DNA of 64,000 bases from the NCBI RefSeq assembly GCF_038051995.1, contig NZ_CP150290.1, positions 6,175,001 to 6,239,000 of the forward strand. Direction: 5' to 3'. Under the pieces are notes generated by a model, which was given only the letters and a program-made list of their open reading frames with translations, was not told where the DNA came from and did not search any database. A program made the position numbers and the translations under genes. Below, piece after piece: positions 17,452 to 27,003 of the stretch (the first letter of the stretch is position 1; every line of letters starts with the position of its first letter). Source of the stretch: Paenibacillus sp. FSL H8-0537 (GTDB lineage Bacteria > Bacillota > Bacilli > Paenibacillales > Paenibacillaceae).

Positions 17452-19321
17452 GGTCATCACCCTCGCTTCGCCGGTCATTCGTCATCCGATTGTTCGCAGT
17501 GTCCAGCATTTCGTTAATATTCCATCTTATTTTTTTCTTGATGTTCATAGGAGATATGCCATGGGCTTTGTTATAAGCCTCCTGATCGCTGCGGCGTTCA
17601 GCCGTTTCCTCCATAGCCTGCTCCATGGCCAACGTAATGGAGTCTGCGCAAAGCAATACTCGGCCGTTGACATTACGGGCCGCTCTGCCGATAATCTGCA
17701 AAAGCGCTGAAGTCGATCGTAAAAAGCCGGGCTGATCAGCATCCATTACGATAACCAAAGACACCTCGGGCAAATCCAGTCCTTCCCTTAACAAGTTAAT
17801 TCCAATCAAGACGTCGATATCTCCCTTTTTGAGGCTAGCAATGATATCGTTTCGCTCCGTAGTTTCCACCTCAGAGTGGAGGTACTGGACTCTAACCCCT
17901 TGGCCCTTCAGATGCTCCGTCAATTGCTCGGCCCGCTTCTTGGTCAACACCGTAATTAGAACCCGCTCGTGTTGCGTGACCGTGCTATTAATTTCTTCAA
18001 GGAGATGTTCCGCAGCCCAATCATTAGGACGCACTTCTACTTGAGGATCGAGTACACCCGTTGGGCGGATCATCTGTTGAGCAATCGTACTCGCCTTTGA
18101 CAACTCGGACTCTGACGGTGTCGCCGACATATAGATGATACGAGGTAGCGAGGCCTCAAACTCCTCATAATTCATAGGTCGATTGTCCAAAATGGAAGGC
18201 ATGCGGTAGCCGCTGTCAATAATAGATTGCTTCCGCGACTTATCAGCCGCTCCTGTCATTCGCAGCTGAGGAAGCGTCACATGGGATTCATCCATGACAG
18301 CAAGATAATCATCCTGAAAGTAGTCTAAAAGGTTATAAGAACGCATACCCTTTTCGCGGTTCTGAATGTATACAGAATAATTTTCGATTCCGGAGCAATA
18401 GCCCGTATTCTCCAGCATTTCCAAATCGTAACGGACACGGCTTTCCAGCCGTGAAGCCTCCAGCAGCTTTCCTTCGCTATTTAGCTGTTCTAACCGCTCC
18501 TCAAGTTCCTCCCGAATGAGCGGGATAGCCTGTTGAACTTGATTGCGGTTCGTTACGAAGAAGGACGCTGAGAAAATATGCACGCTGTCTATCGATCTCT
18601 CTATTTTGCCTGTTATTGCATTGATAATGTATAACTCTTCCAACTCGTCGCCAAAAAACTGTACGCGTACCGCTTGATCATGGTAGCTAACAGGGTAAAT
18701 ATCAAAAACTCCCCCGCGCACCCGGAACGTCCCGGGCTTGAATTCAATATCATTGCGGACGTATTGGCTGTCAGCCAGTCTTTTCAGGACTTGATCCCGT
18801 TTGTAGGAAAAATCCCCTTGCCGATCAACCGATAAAATGAACGAAGCGCTGGCAAATTCATCAGGATGACTTAACGGATACAAGCAGGATACGCTTGCAA
18901 CTACGATAACATCCGTTCTTTCCAGCAAGGAAGCCATGACAGAATGACGCAATCGTTCAATTTCCCGATTAATCGTCGCTTCTTTTTCCAAAAATAAATC
19001 TTGATGCTTGATGTAGGCTTCCGGCCGATAAAAATCATAATAGCTGACAAAATATTCAACCGCATTGTGGGGAAAAAGCTCCTTTAATTCACTCCAGACT
19101 TGGGAAGCTAGCGTTTTATTATGAACCAGCACCAATGATTGCCGGTTTAACCGCTGAATGACATTAGCAATCGTAAACGTCTTTCCAGTTCCCGTTGCCC
19201 CTTTCAAAAGAAGATACTTGTCTCCTCTATTTACTCCTTCCACCAATTGATCAATGGCTTGCGGTTGATCTCCTGTTGGCTTAAAGCTTGAGACCATTCG
19301 GAACTCCCTTTTGCTTCGCAT
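17444..19321 (-). CDS. uvrB: UvrB-type excinuclease subunit B without C-terminal UVR domain
   Basis: This is a 625-residue UvrB. Walker A is GATGTGKTFT (residues 41-50), the beta-hairpin region is FVSYYDFYRPEAYI, and the helicase motifs MDESHVTLPQLR, VLITVLTKKRAEQL and QIIGRAARN are intact. Bacillus UvrB is about 660 residues and ends with a 35-residue UVR motif that binds UvrC. Here the protein stops shortly after KAHGISPMNIKKKIRWNINEM, so that motif is missing. The start ATG 19321 follows AAGGAGG. Loss of the UvrC-docking motif, with all ATPase motifs kept, suggests a specialised lesion-processing or lesion-removal role paired with the adjacent UvrA. Confidence 0.93.
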   Translation of the reverse strand: MRSKREFRMVSSFKPTGDQPQAIDQLVEGVNRGDKYLLLKGATGTGKTFTIANVIQRLNRQSLVLVHNKTLASQVWSELKELFPHNAVEYFVSYYDFYRPEAYIKHQDLFLEKEATINREIERLRHSVMASLLERTDVIVVASVSCLYPLSHPDEFASASFILSVDRQGDFSYKRDQVLKRLADSQYVRNDIEFKPGTFRVRGGVFDIYPVSYHDQAVRVQFFGDELEELYIINAITGKIERSIDSVHIFSASFFVTNRNQVQQAIPLIREELEERLEQLNSEGKLLEASRLESRVRYDLEMLENTGYCSGIENYSVYIQNREKGMRSYNLLDYFQDDYLAVMDESHVTLPQLRMTGAADKSRKQSIIDSGYRMPSILDNRPMNYEEFEASLPRIIYMSATPSESELSKASTIAQQMIRPTGVLDPQVEVRPNDWAAEHLLEEINSTVTQHERVLITVLTKKRAEQLTEHLKGQGVRVQYLHSEVETTERNDIIASLKKGDIDVLIGINLLREGLDLPEVSLVIVMDADQPGFLRSTSALLQIIGRAARNVNGRVLLCADSITLAMEQAMEETAERRSDQEAYNKAHGISPMNIKKKIRWNINEMLDTANNRMTNDRRSEGDDHV

Positions 19322-19353
19322 GACTGACAGCCTCCTTGTTCTAGCTAAATGCG

Positions 19354-22194
19354 TTAAAGCACGGCTGTCCCCTCTATCACGAGTCTTTCAAGCAACCGTT
19401 CTGTCTGGGAAGAAAGCAATTGACATTCTTCAAAAGTTTTACCTATTATGAGCGTGTGCATCCTCCCTTTCCGCGGCTGCCCATCGCTTCTTACGTTATT
19501 TAAGGTAGAAAAAGCGTGTATAAGGACTCCTGAGTTCCGTCCCGGGTAGTAGAGCAATTCGCCGAGAGCATCTCGGACGCTCTCAAAAGATATGTTTTCC
19601 CGCAATGTGCAATAAATAGGCACAGCCATCATGACACTTTGCTGAGGCATCCATTCCTGCAGTATCCGATTTTGGTAAGTAGCCATATTGAATCGGGCAT
19701 TGATCTCCAAACATGGATATAAATGCCCATCGCATCCAATCATGGCATCGATTCCAGCAATGCCGAAAAAGCCGCTTTCTATTAATCGTCGGCCGATTTT
19801 CATTACGGCATCCTCCAGAGCACTGGATTGTTGCTCGGTTAATGAAACAGGGTACATATGCCCCATATGAACGCCATCTCGAACGATGGCTTCACGAACA
19901 GACAGCAATTCAATGTGACCGTCTCGCGTGACTAAAATTTGATAATTCAAGTCTTTCTCTTTGCTGATCCATTGCTCGATAAGCATAGATACGCGTTCGT
20001 GACCCGCTTTTCGGGCGGAACGTCTCATCATCTTCATCAGGTTTTCAAAGGACGTTTCTGAATCCAACTGAACCATCCCTTTACCGGAAACCCCCATTGC
20101 ATCTTTAATAACCAGCTTGCCTTGGGACATGAAAGGAATAAGCTTCCTGAACCCGACCTCCAATTCCGTTAACGTTTCCCCCACGCAGCCCGGCACTTGC
20201 CGAATACCCTCTTGCTCGCACAGTCTCCTACTGTAGGCTTTGCTATTTACCTCCACGCACACTTCAGCTGAAGGCGCCGCTATCCTCATGTTTAATGTTT
20301 GTGCTAACTCCTCCTCCAAAACCGATGTTCCGTAGGGAATTAAACAAACATTTGGATCAATATCCTTCTTAAGCGCTTCCAAAAAGTGCGGATCTTCCAA
20401 TAAGCTTTCCGTTAAATTAAGCTCTTCTACTCCTGATTCTCGGATAACTAGTTTCGGCAAATTTCCACCGCGAAAGCGCTTAACATATGCCAAGAACTGT
20501 TCATCTGGCTGATGGTTGAGGCACACAACATCATCAGGACCAGCTAAAAACAACACCATTTCCCCCATCTTGTTCACGATCGCTTGCGAACGGCTAATTT
20601 TGTCTCCAGGTAAAGAAAGCAGCGACTTATCTTTCCAAAACCGCTCCACTTCCACATTGCCGATCCACAAACGCCTCGTGCTTCCTGAAGGGGTCAATTT
20701 AGTTTTTATTATATCATAAAATAACCCATTTTTTTCCTCCGCGAATTTTTTTCGCAACTTTTCTCTTAGCACTTTTCCGTTGTTGTTCCGCGGAATCTCG
20801 TCCACAAAGTAAATGGCTTGAGGCCATTTGTAACTGGTCAAATTCGACTGACAAACCACTACAATCTGCTCTCTCGTTATGCCTTTATCGGCGACGAGAG
20901 CGACAGCGACAATCTCGTGGGACCCCGACTTGTTGGGTAAGCCGAACACGGCAACATCCTTGATCCCTGGAGTCGCTTTCAACACATTTTCCACCTCATA
21001 GGGATCAACCTTTTTGCCTGCCACGTCGATAAAATCCGATTTGCGTCCTACAATGTACAATTTCCCTGCCTCTGACAAGTAGCCAATATCGCCTGAAAGA
21101 TAATAACCATCTAGCAGCCGCCCTTCCAATATATCCGGGTAATTATAATAGGCGCGCGCGCGCGACTCGGTCCATACAGCTATTTCTCCGCTCTCTCCGC
21201 TTTTCTGCTCATGCCCCGACTCACTTAAAATGCGAATTTTGACATGCTGCAGCGGGTAGCCGACACTTTGGTAGTCGTCTCCCTGGCTAAGCACCGACAA
21301 GCCGGTTTCAGCCACTCCATACAAATCTGAGATTGCGATGGCAAATTTGTCTTTAAACTTTCTTTTAATGCTTTCATGAAGCACGGTTCCGGAGGATACG
21401 CACATCCTGAGGCTTCGCAAAACATGCGTTCCAGAAATTGTCGTCATCAGATCGTATAAGACAGGAAACGCTACAAAAATCGTCGCCTTTGACTTTTCAA
21501 TAACTTTCAGAACGCTTCGTGGATTTATATCCTGATGAAGCACGATAGTCGCCCCGGCTTTAAGAGGAGCCAGTATGGACGTATTAAAAGCCAAGCCGTG
21601 CGTAAGATAGGCTGCGCAATAAACGATATCGCATTCATTTAATTCAATAGATTGCGACCAGTTACGAGCTGCAGCCCACACGTTTCGTTCTTCGTACATC
21701 ATGCATTTAGGGGCCCCGGTCGTACCCGATGAATATCGACAAGAAACGATTCCTTCCAAGCGTTCCGCATTTAATTCTTTGGAAAGATACTCGGCACGCA
21801 GCGTGATCAATGTCAGACCATCATGCGTATGCACAGCCTCAATCCACTCGCTAAGCGGGAACGTCTCTACTTCATCAGTTCGAATTAGAAATCCGCCCAA
21901 ATGGGTATGTGTGATCAGCTCCGACAACTCCGCCTGTCCCCATTTGCTATCAACCAAATGAACGACTTTTTTGGCATTGAGCATACCATAGTAGCCTATG
22001 ATAAAATCAGAATGGTTCCCTATATACAAACCAATAGGATATTCGAAGCCTTCCAACCAACGAGATAGATTTACACCCAAGCACTCCACTTTCTCTATTA
22101 ACGCCATATAAGTGACCTCTTGCTCTTTAAAACGAATAGCCGTCTTATCGGGACGCTTCATCGCAGATTCTCGAATTTCACCCCATATATTCAC
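19354..22194 (-). CDS. AMP-forming ligase fused to ATP-grasp ligase
   Basis: This 946-residue bifunctional enzyme starts with GTG 22194 behind GGAGGTGTG. Residues 1 to about 500 are an ANL adenylation domain (A3 SSGTTGAPK, then DLYGVAETG, YYLSGDIGYL, a complete C-terminal NNNGKVLREKL). From about residue 520 there is a pre-ATP-grasp segment and an ATP-grasp ligase with LVIKDAMGVSGKGM, ERVSMLIEQWI and CLEINARFNMATYQN. The second half resembles PGM1-type peptide ligases. Such a fusion could activate one acid as an adenylate and form an amide through an acyl-phosphate on another. In this locus it is the best candidate for the amide-forming step. Substrates are unknown. Confidence 0.85.
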   Translation of the reverse strand: MNIWGEIRESAMKRPDKTAIRFKEQEVTYMALIEKVECLGVNLSRWLEGFEYPIGLYIGNHSDFIIGYYGMLNAKKVVHLVDSKWGQAELSELITHTHLGGFLIRTDEVETFPLSEWIEAVHTHDGLTLITLRAEYLSKELNAERLEGIVSCRYSSGTTGAPKCMMYEERNVWAAARNWSQSIELNECDIVYCAAYLTHGLAFNTSILAPLKAGATIVLHQDINPRSVLKVIEKSKATIFVAFPVLYDLMTTISGTHVLRSLRMCVSSGTVLHESIKRKFKDKFAIAISDLYGVAETGLSVLSQGDDYQSVGYPLQHVKIRILSESGHEQKSGESGEIAVWTESRARAYYNYPDILEGRLLDGYYLSGDIGYLSEAGKLYIVGRKSDFIDVAGKKVDPYEVENVLKATPGIKDVAVFGLPNKSGSHEIVAVALVADKGITREQIVVVCQSNLTSYKWPQAIYFVDEIPRNNNGKVLREKLRKKFAEEKNGLFYDIIKTKLTPSGSTRRLWIGNVEVERFWKDKSLLSLPGDKISRSQAIVNKMGEMVLFLAGPDDVVCLNHQPDEQFLAYVKRFRGGNLPKLVIRESGVEELNLTESLLEDPHFLEALKKDIDPNVCLIPYGTSVLEEELAQTLNMRIAAPSAEVCVEVNSKAYSRRLCEQEGIRQVPGCVGETLTELEVGFRKLIPFMSQGKLVIKDAMGVSGKGMVQLDSETSFENLMKMMRRSARKAGHERVSMLIEQWISKEKDLNYQILVTRDGHIELLSVREAIVRDGVHMGHMYPVSLTEQQSSALEDAVMKIGRRLIESGFFGIAGIDAMIGCDGHLYPCLEINARFNMATYQNRILQEWMPQQSVMMAVPIYCTLRENISFESVRDALGELLYYPGRNSGVLIHAFSTLNNVRSDGQPRKGRMHTLIIGKTFEECQLLSSQTERLLERLVIEGTAVL

Positions 22195-22218
22195 TCTGGA
22201 TCACACCTCCAGTTCGTT

Positions 22219-23262
22219 TTAAACCCCTGCTTTCAAATGAAGATCATACTTCAAGCGGAGAAATCCCAGTACGCCAAGTGGACCGGCAAAGACGAGAACG
22301 ACTTCATCTTCTGCCTGAAGCAATTGCTTGTCTCTAAGTTCGACCAACCCGTATAACGGGTCAGAACAACCGAAATTTACGTTCGGCTCCCAGTCTCGAA
22401 TATATAAATCTACGACCTCTTGAAGCTGCTCGCCCACCGTTTTCAGAAAGCGCTCCGATACATGCTGAATAATCACTTTTACAGGCCCATTAGCGCCAAA
22501 TTCGTTGGATGTGAAATAACTGAAGATGCGCATGACCATCTGCATTTCTAAAGCCTCATAAGCTGCAGCATCGATTTCATAAAAGTGGGCCCCTCCCGCA
22601 CTCCAAGTATGTATGTTCAGATCAACAATTTGGAACTCCCGATGCTCGTTTCCTATAACGAATGAGGCCGATGCATCCTCTCTGCGGTAAGTGTCATGCA
22701 AAGTTCGCCTTTGAGGATACTGAATCCGGTCGCTGCACACTAGCAAGCTAGACCACCGCTCCTTATCTTGTTCCTTTGCCCCTAACCATTCCATGCAAGC
22801 CAAGGGCGCAGCGGACCCTTGATCCGCTACGGAAAAAGAAAGCGTCTTTTTCATCTTCAAATGCTTGTGCAATTGCATAATCGGCGGCAACATCTCCGGC
22901 AGCGGATTCCATTCATGACAATGGACCATATGACCGATGGTCGTCCCTTCCATACGGGATAAGACGACTGCACTCGTCTCTTTCATCAGTTCGAGCAGCC
23001 GTTCGTTTCCAGCTTCCCGCTCTGCTGCTGCGGTTGGCGAACTTGCCTTTTCCGAGGACTGAGCTGCTGATGTGTCACACAGTCCATACCCTCTGAACAG
23101 AGAGAGATACCCTTCTGATTGCCGTTCATGCCATTCTCGCTCATCATCGGAAACGACAGCATCCAAAAAACCATTTTGCCGGAACACTTCCAAATTTGAC
23201 AAGAAAATAGGACCCTTGATGTGCGACTCCATCGTCTTAGTCGCCTGACAAAGCGCTCTCAC
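22219..23262 (-). CDS. KAS III-like protein with Ser replacing catalytic Cys
   Basis: This 347-residue thiolase-fold protein resembles the KAS III-like proteins at 24960-25886 and 26052-27978. The nucleophile region reads SVADQGSAAPLA, so Ser150 is where KAS III enzymes carry the catalytic Cys. A His is kept in VIIQHVSERF. The C-terminus (VVLVFAGPLGVLGFLRLK) closely parallels that of the other Ser-bearing copy (27004-27978). It may be a non-condensing acyltransferase, a structural partner of a Cys-bearing copy, or inactive. The start may be GTG 23262 (GAGGAG nearby) or ATG 23232. Confidence 0.7.
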   Translation of the reverse strand: MRALCQATKTMESHIKGPIFLSNLEVFRQNGFLDAVVSDDEREWHERQSEGYLSLFRGYGLCDTSAAQSSEKASSPTAAAEREAGNERLLELMKETSAVVLSRMEGTTIGHMVHCHEWNPLPEMLPPIMQLHKHLKMKKTLSFSVADQGSAAPLACMEWLGAKEQDKERWSSLLVCSDRIQYPQRRTLHDTYRREDASASFVIGNEHREFQIVDLNIHTWSAGGAHFYEIDAAAYEALEMQMVMRIFSYFTSNEFGANGPVKVIIQHVSERFLKTVGEQLQEVVDLYIRDWEPNVNFGCSDPLYGLVELRDKQLLQAEDEVVLVFAGPLGVLGFLRLKYDLHLKAGV

Positions 23263-23635
23263 CTTGCTCCTCTTCCATTTTCCTCACTTCTTCCATAAAC
23301 ACAGTGCCAAGATTGGCAGCGGACAGCCCGCGAAATAAAAATGCTAATTTCATGACATCATACAGCTCATCCCATGTCGCACCCGCCCGACGTGAAGCAA
23401 TCAAATGCACCTTTGCCCCCGGCGCCATCACCATTAGCAGCATGCCGAACAGCATTAACTGAACATACTTTTCCGGGATGTGCTCGGACTGCATGCAGTT
23501 TTTACGGAAACTTTCATGCAGCTCCAAATCATCAGGTCTCACTTCCAACGTCCAGCTATGCCGTTCCTTTGTCGGCGCCGGTACAAATCCAAACAACTTC
23601 TCATACACTTCTGTAATTTCCTTCGCAGCCATCAT
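23237..23635 (-). CDS. Carboxymuconolactone decarboxylase/AhpD-fold protein
   Basis: This 132-residue all-helical protein fits the carboxymuconolactone decarboxylase/AhpD fold (MLFGMLLMVMAPGAKVHLIASRRAGATWDELYDVMKLA). The CxxC redox pair of AhpD peroxidase enzymes is absent, so a decarboxylase or cyclase-like role is more plausible than alkylhydroperoxidase activity. It overlaps the aminotransferase stop by 4 bases (ATGA) and the next KAS III-like gene, so it is firmly within the operon. Its substrate cannot be predicted. Confidence 0.72.
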   Translation of the reverse strand: MMAAKEITEVYEKLFGFVPAPTKERHSWTLEVRPDDLELHESFRKNCMQSEHIPEKYVQLMLFGMLLMVMAPGAKVHLIASRRAGATWDELYDVMKLAFLFRGLSAANLGTVFMEEVRKMEEEQGESALSGD

Positions 23636-24888
23636 CTATTCATCCCGACCTTCCCATTTGGATTGTTGTCCATACATACTTGATATACACTTCCGATTGC
23701 TTGGATGCATGCAGTCAATTGATCGTCATTCACGTTCAGAGATATTCGGACGTAGCCTTCACCATATTTTCCAAATCCGCTGCCAGGCGTTAGCATCACA
23801 TTAGCCTCTTCGAGCACCTTTTTGCAAAAATCCATCGAACTCCAGCCCTCGGGTACTTTCCCCCAAATAAAATAACCGGCTTTGGGCGGGGTCAGCCTCC
23901 AACCATACGCCGCTAATCCGTCGCAAAGTATGCGTATACGCTTCTCGTAAGCCGACTTCATCTCTGATTTGATCGTTTCATACGTTCCAATCGCATAGGC
24001 CGCCGCTTCCTGAATAGCACCGAACACACCGGAGTCCACAAACGCTTTGACCTTGGCCAGCCGGTTAATGACCTCCTCATTACCTACAACCATGCCAATT
24101 CTCCAGCCCGTCATGCAAAATGTTTTGGAAAAAGAGTGAAACTCGACCCCTACGTCCTTAGCCCCTTTGGCTTGTAAAAAGCTCGGACTCTCGTAATCGC
24201 CAAAAGTCACCTCCGAGTAGGCAGCATCATGTACAACGACAATGTTGTGCTGTTTGGCAAAATCCACTATGCGAGTAAAGGCATCCAAATCTGCTACCTC
24301 TCCGGTTGGATTATTGGGATAGTTCATAAACAGCAGCTTCGCACGCTCCGCAACGAGCGGATCAATACGATCAACATCGATAAGAAACTTATTTTCCTCC
24401 AACAAAGGCATTTCCACATGTTTGCCTCCCGCTAAAGCTATGCCTCCGAGATAAGCCGGATAACCCGGGTTTGGCACCAATGCGCAGTCTCCAGGGTCTA
24501 GGAAGGCGAGCGATATGTGCGAAAGTCCTTCTTTGGAGCCCAAAAGGATGAGCACCTCCGTATCGGGATTGACCTCGATGTCAAACCTTCTCTTATACCA
24601 TTCCGCAATGGCTACACGTAAATGGCGATAGCCCCGAAACGGCGGATAATGCTGATGCTCCTCACTAACAGCAGCTTGATTCAATACGTTAACAATTTCC
24701 GGACTAGTCGGGAAATTAGGGTCGCCTACACTCAGATCAATCACTTGGTTTCCCTGAGCTTCATGCTCCAGTTTCATCTGCTCCAATTCAGAAAATAAAT
24801 ACGGAGGCAAATCGTCCAGTCTTTTGGCGCCTTCGAACTGCATCTTTTGCAAGATCACCATCCCCCTATTCATATAATTATTGTTCAT
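23632..24888 (-). CDS. Class I PLP aminotransferase (LL-diaminopimelate aminotransferase-like)
   Basis: This fold-I aminotransferase of up to 418 residues resembles DapL. It begins (after a short extension) AKRLDDLPPYLFSELEQ, then VIDLSVGDPNFPTSPEIV, the substrate and PLP segments LLFMNYPNNPTGEVADL and VVVHDAAYSEVTFG, and the Schiff-base lysine in EFHSFSKTFCMTGWRIG. DapL makes LL-diaminopimelate from tetrahydrodipicolinate. With a DapDC-like decarboxylase and a ProC-like reductase in the same locus, a cyclic imino acid or diamino acid intermediate is plausible. The true start may be one of the early internal Met codons. Confidence 0.87.
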   Translation of the reverse strand: MNNNYMNRGMVILQKMQFEGAKRLDDLPPYLFSELEQMKLEHEAQGNQVIDLSVGDPNFPTSPEIVNVLNQAAVSEEHQHYPPFRGYRHLRVAIAEWYKRRFDIEVNPDTEVLILLGSKEGLSHISLAFLDPGDCALVPNPGYPAYLGGIALAGGKHVEMPLLEENKFLIDVDRIDPLVAERAKLLFMNYPNNPTGEVADLDAFTRIVDFAKQHNIVVVHDAAYSEVTFGDYESPSFLQAKGAKDVGVEFHSFSKTFCMTGWRIGMVVGNEEVINRLAKVKAFVDSGVFGAIQEAAAYAIGTYETIKSEMKSAYEKRIRILCDGLAAYGWRLTPPKAGYFIWGKVPEGWSSMDFCKKVLEEANVMLTPGSGFGKYGEGYVRISLNVNDDQLTACIQAIGSVYQVCMDNNPNGKVGMNR

Positions 24889-24959
24889 CTAAGTTGTAAC
24901 AAATGAACGCAAATCGTGTGAATCAAAGCAATGTTACTCCTCTGTTAATCTTGCAATTT

Positions 24960-25886
24960 TTAATGACGAATCGTCATGCAACCATATGCACCGCCAAGTC
25001 CGACACTAAGCATGATGTAGTCATCTCCGGGTTGCAGACTCCCGCCATTATATATATCTTCCAAATTAATGAGCAGATCACAACCATTCACATGCCCGCA
25101 AATAGAAATATTGTCTGTAAATATATGTTGCTCAGGGAATTCAAGTGCACGGGCAGCATACGACCAAGTATCTTTATTTACATTATGTGGAATAATCCAT
25201 CGCACGTCCTCTTTTTTCACGCCAGCAAGTTTCAAAGATGCTTGCATAACTTTTTTCACGCCCATGAAATAAGAAAGTTGGAACCACCGATAATCCTCTT
25301 CGCTCCAATTGCCGATGGAAGCCAATTTCCCATCCACAAGCTGACTGATGCTCATGATTTGATTACGCTCACTGCCCTTTTCAATTAAACAGGCCGCAGC
25401 CCCATCGGATAAAACGGTCATATCATCAATTTTCCTCATAAGAGGGGTATAGATCTTCTCAGCAAATAATAAAATTGCATACTTCTTAGACGATGCCCTC
25501 AACCGACTGACAGCCAGATCGAAGGCTAAAATAGCGGTCGCACAGTTCATTCCGGATATGCTCAAAGAAGGAACGCCCTCCATCCCAAAAGAACTCTTGA
25601 GACTCTCTAAGGACATCATTCCGCCTGGATGACTTTGCATGGCATGGGAATACAATAGGCATGCCACCGATTCCGGATCGACATCGACCTTTTCGAGCAA
25701 ACGACTCATCACCATTTGCAGCATGTCATACGTAGTCCGTCCTTCCGAGTCCATCACACAGCTCAATCCACGAACGTCCCGGAGTGTTTCAGTCTGCTCC
25801 TCACTCAAGCCGATCTGCTCAGCCAATTCTGAAATATCTGTCCGCTTCTCGGGACGGAACGTCGTCACTGCCCGTATACCAATCAT
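24960..25886 (-). CDS. KAS III-like ketosynthase with Cys-His retained
   Basis: This 308-residue protein of the FabH/KAS III fold has the putative catalytic Cys115 in ISGMNCATAIL and a His (234) in WIIPHNVNKDTW. A further GHVNGCD segment lies where family members carry the catalytic Asn. KAS III enzymes condense an acyl-thioester with malonyl-ACP or transfer acyl groups. It is the first gene of the leftward operon and sits divergently from a homologous gene starting at 26052. It is the only one of four KAS III-like proteins in the locus with both Cys and His, and so the likeliest active condensing or acyl-transfer enzyme. Confidence 0.85.
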   Translation of the reverse strand: MIGIRAVTTFRPEKRTDISELAEQIGLSEEQTETLRDVRGLSCVMDSEGRTTYDMLQMVMSRLLEKVDVDPESVACLLYSHAMQSHPGGMMSLESLKSSFGMEGVPSLSISGMNCATAILAFDLAVSRLRASSKKYAILLFAEKIYTPLMRKIDDMTVLSDGAAACLIEKGSERNQIMSISQLVDGKLASIGNWSEEDYRWFQLSYFMGVKKVMQASLKLAGVKKEDVRWIIPHNVNKDTWSYAARALEFPEQHIFTDNISICGHVNGCDLLINLEDIYNGGSLQPGDDYIMLSVGLGGAYGCMTIRH

Positions 25887-26051
25887 TTACTACACCCCCT
25901 GATTTTATATGCAATGATTAATTATAGTCACTCTTCGAGACGAACAATAGTACCTCAAGACAACTCTAACGAAGGAATAACAGTTGGATGATGTACGATG
26001 AGTTGCCAAATAATTATGCTGTTACTATTAAGAAAGGAGGATGACAAACGG
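25887..26051. promoter_or_regulatory. Divergent promoter region between the two main operons
   Basis: This 165-base AT-rich gap separates the leftward and rightward operons. On the minus strand a TATAAT (complement of 25921-25926) lies about 35 bases before the leftward start, with a weaker upstream TATTGT element about 17 bases away. On the plus strand an AAAGGAGG site at 26033-26040 precedes the GTG start at 26052; no convincing plus-strand promoter hexamers stand out. Coordinated control from here is likely. Confidence 0.5.
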
Positions 26052-26984
26052 GTGACCGGCGGAGTCGAACATATCAGTTACTATATCCCCGACGCTCGCA
26101 AAGAAATTGCAAGCCTTGGGGACCTTCTAGGTCTGCAAAATGAAGATTTTACGCTGCTGACCAATCACGGACTGAAACAGATTGCAGTGGAGGACGAGTT
26201 GCGTCTCGACCAGATGCTCTTCGAGGCTGTGCGTCCATTATTTGAACAAGGACTCGTTCAACCACAGGAAGTGGATATGCTGCTGTTTACTAGCACGATA
26301 CTTCAGTTCTCCCCTCATCTCGTTGATCCATTTTCCAAAATTAGACAACAATTCCGTCTGGAGCATGCGCAAGTATTAGCCGTTAATCAAGTCAACTGCG
26401 CAGGCATGGATTTTCTGTTCCAGATTACAATGAAAATGCTGCGCCTTTATCCGCATGTAAATGGCGTCCTGTTAGTTACTGGCGACAAGACGTTCGTTAA
26501 AGATTTTCGTTATATGAAGGACAGCTCGGTGATGGCCGACGCCGCCTCTGCTGCTTTCATTTCACGCCAAACGAAGACTAATCGCATTATCGATTCTTTA
26601 TTGACGGTCGAGGGAACGATTTATAACGGAGAAAAGTCGTTACCGGAGGATTTGGTTTGGTTTCAACGAACGTTCGCGATGGGCTTAATCAAAATAGTAC
26701 GTTCGATGCTTAAAAAGAACCATCTGGATGTCGAGCACATCCGCCTGCTTATCGTCAGCAATATCAACGATACCACTTGGAAAAAGGTAGCTCAGGCATT
26801 GAAGGTGCCTAGCGAGCGTTTGTATTACCCGACATTGTCAGAGATTGGACATGCCCATAATACAGATCCTTTAATTCATTTGGACATGGCAGTCAAAGAA
26901 GGACGCTTGCGACAAGGTGATTACTTTATGACGTTAACGGCAGGAAACGGCAGCACATTTGGCTGCACCCTATTTCAACATTAA
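26052..26984 (+). CDS. KAS III-like protein with Cys but no catalytic His
   Basis: This is a KAS III-fold protein of about 310 residues. I place the start at GTG 26052, 11 bases after an AAAGGAGG site; an upstream in-frame ATG at 25998 would put that site inside the gene. Cys116 is present in VNQVNCAGMDFL, but the catalytic His position reads LIVSNINDTTW (Ser236). An IGHAHNTDP segment is near the C-terminus. It is most similar to the divergently encoded protein at 24960-25886. Loss of His suggests acyl transfer without decarboxylative condensation, or a heteromeric partner role. Confidence 0.8.
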   Translation: MTGGVEHISYYIPDARKEIASLGDLLGLQNEDFTLLTNHGLKQIAVEDELRLDQMLFEAVRPLFEQGLVQPQEVDMLLFTSTILQFSPHLVDPFSKIRQQFRLEHAQVLAVNQVNCAGMDFLFQITMKMLRLYPHVNGVLLVTGDKTFVKDFRYMKDSSVMADAASAAFISRQTKTNRIIDSLLTVEGTIYNGEKSLPEDLVWFQRTFAMGLIKIVRSMLKKNHLDVEHIRLLIVSNINDTTWKKVAQALKVPSERLYYPTLSEIGHAHNTDPLIHLDMAVKEGRLRQGDYFMTLTAGNGSTFGCTLFQH

Positions 26985-27003
26985 AGAATTAAGGGGAATA
27001 CGT

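Noticed and set aside
14581..19321. Housekeeping uvrBA locus that happens to lie here
   Set aside because: Both genes overlap biosynthetic neighbours on the same strand and UvrB lacks its UVR domain. It remains formally possible until a second uvrBA is found in the genome.
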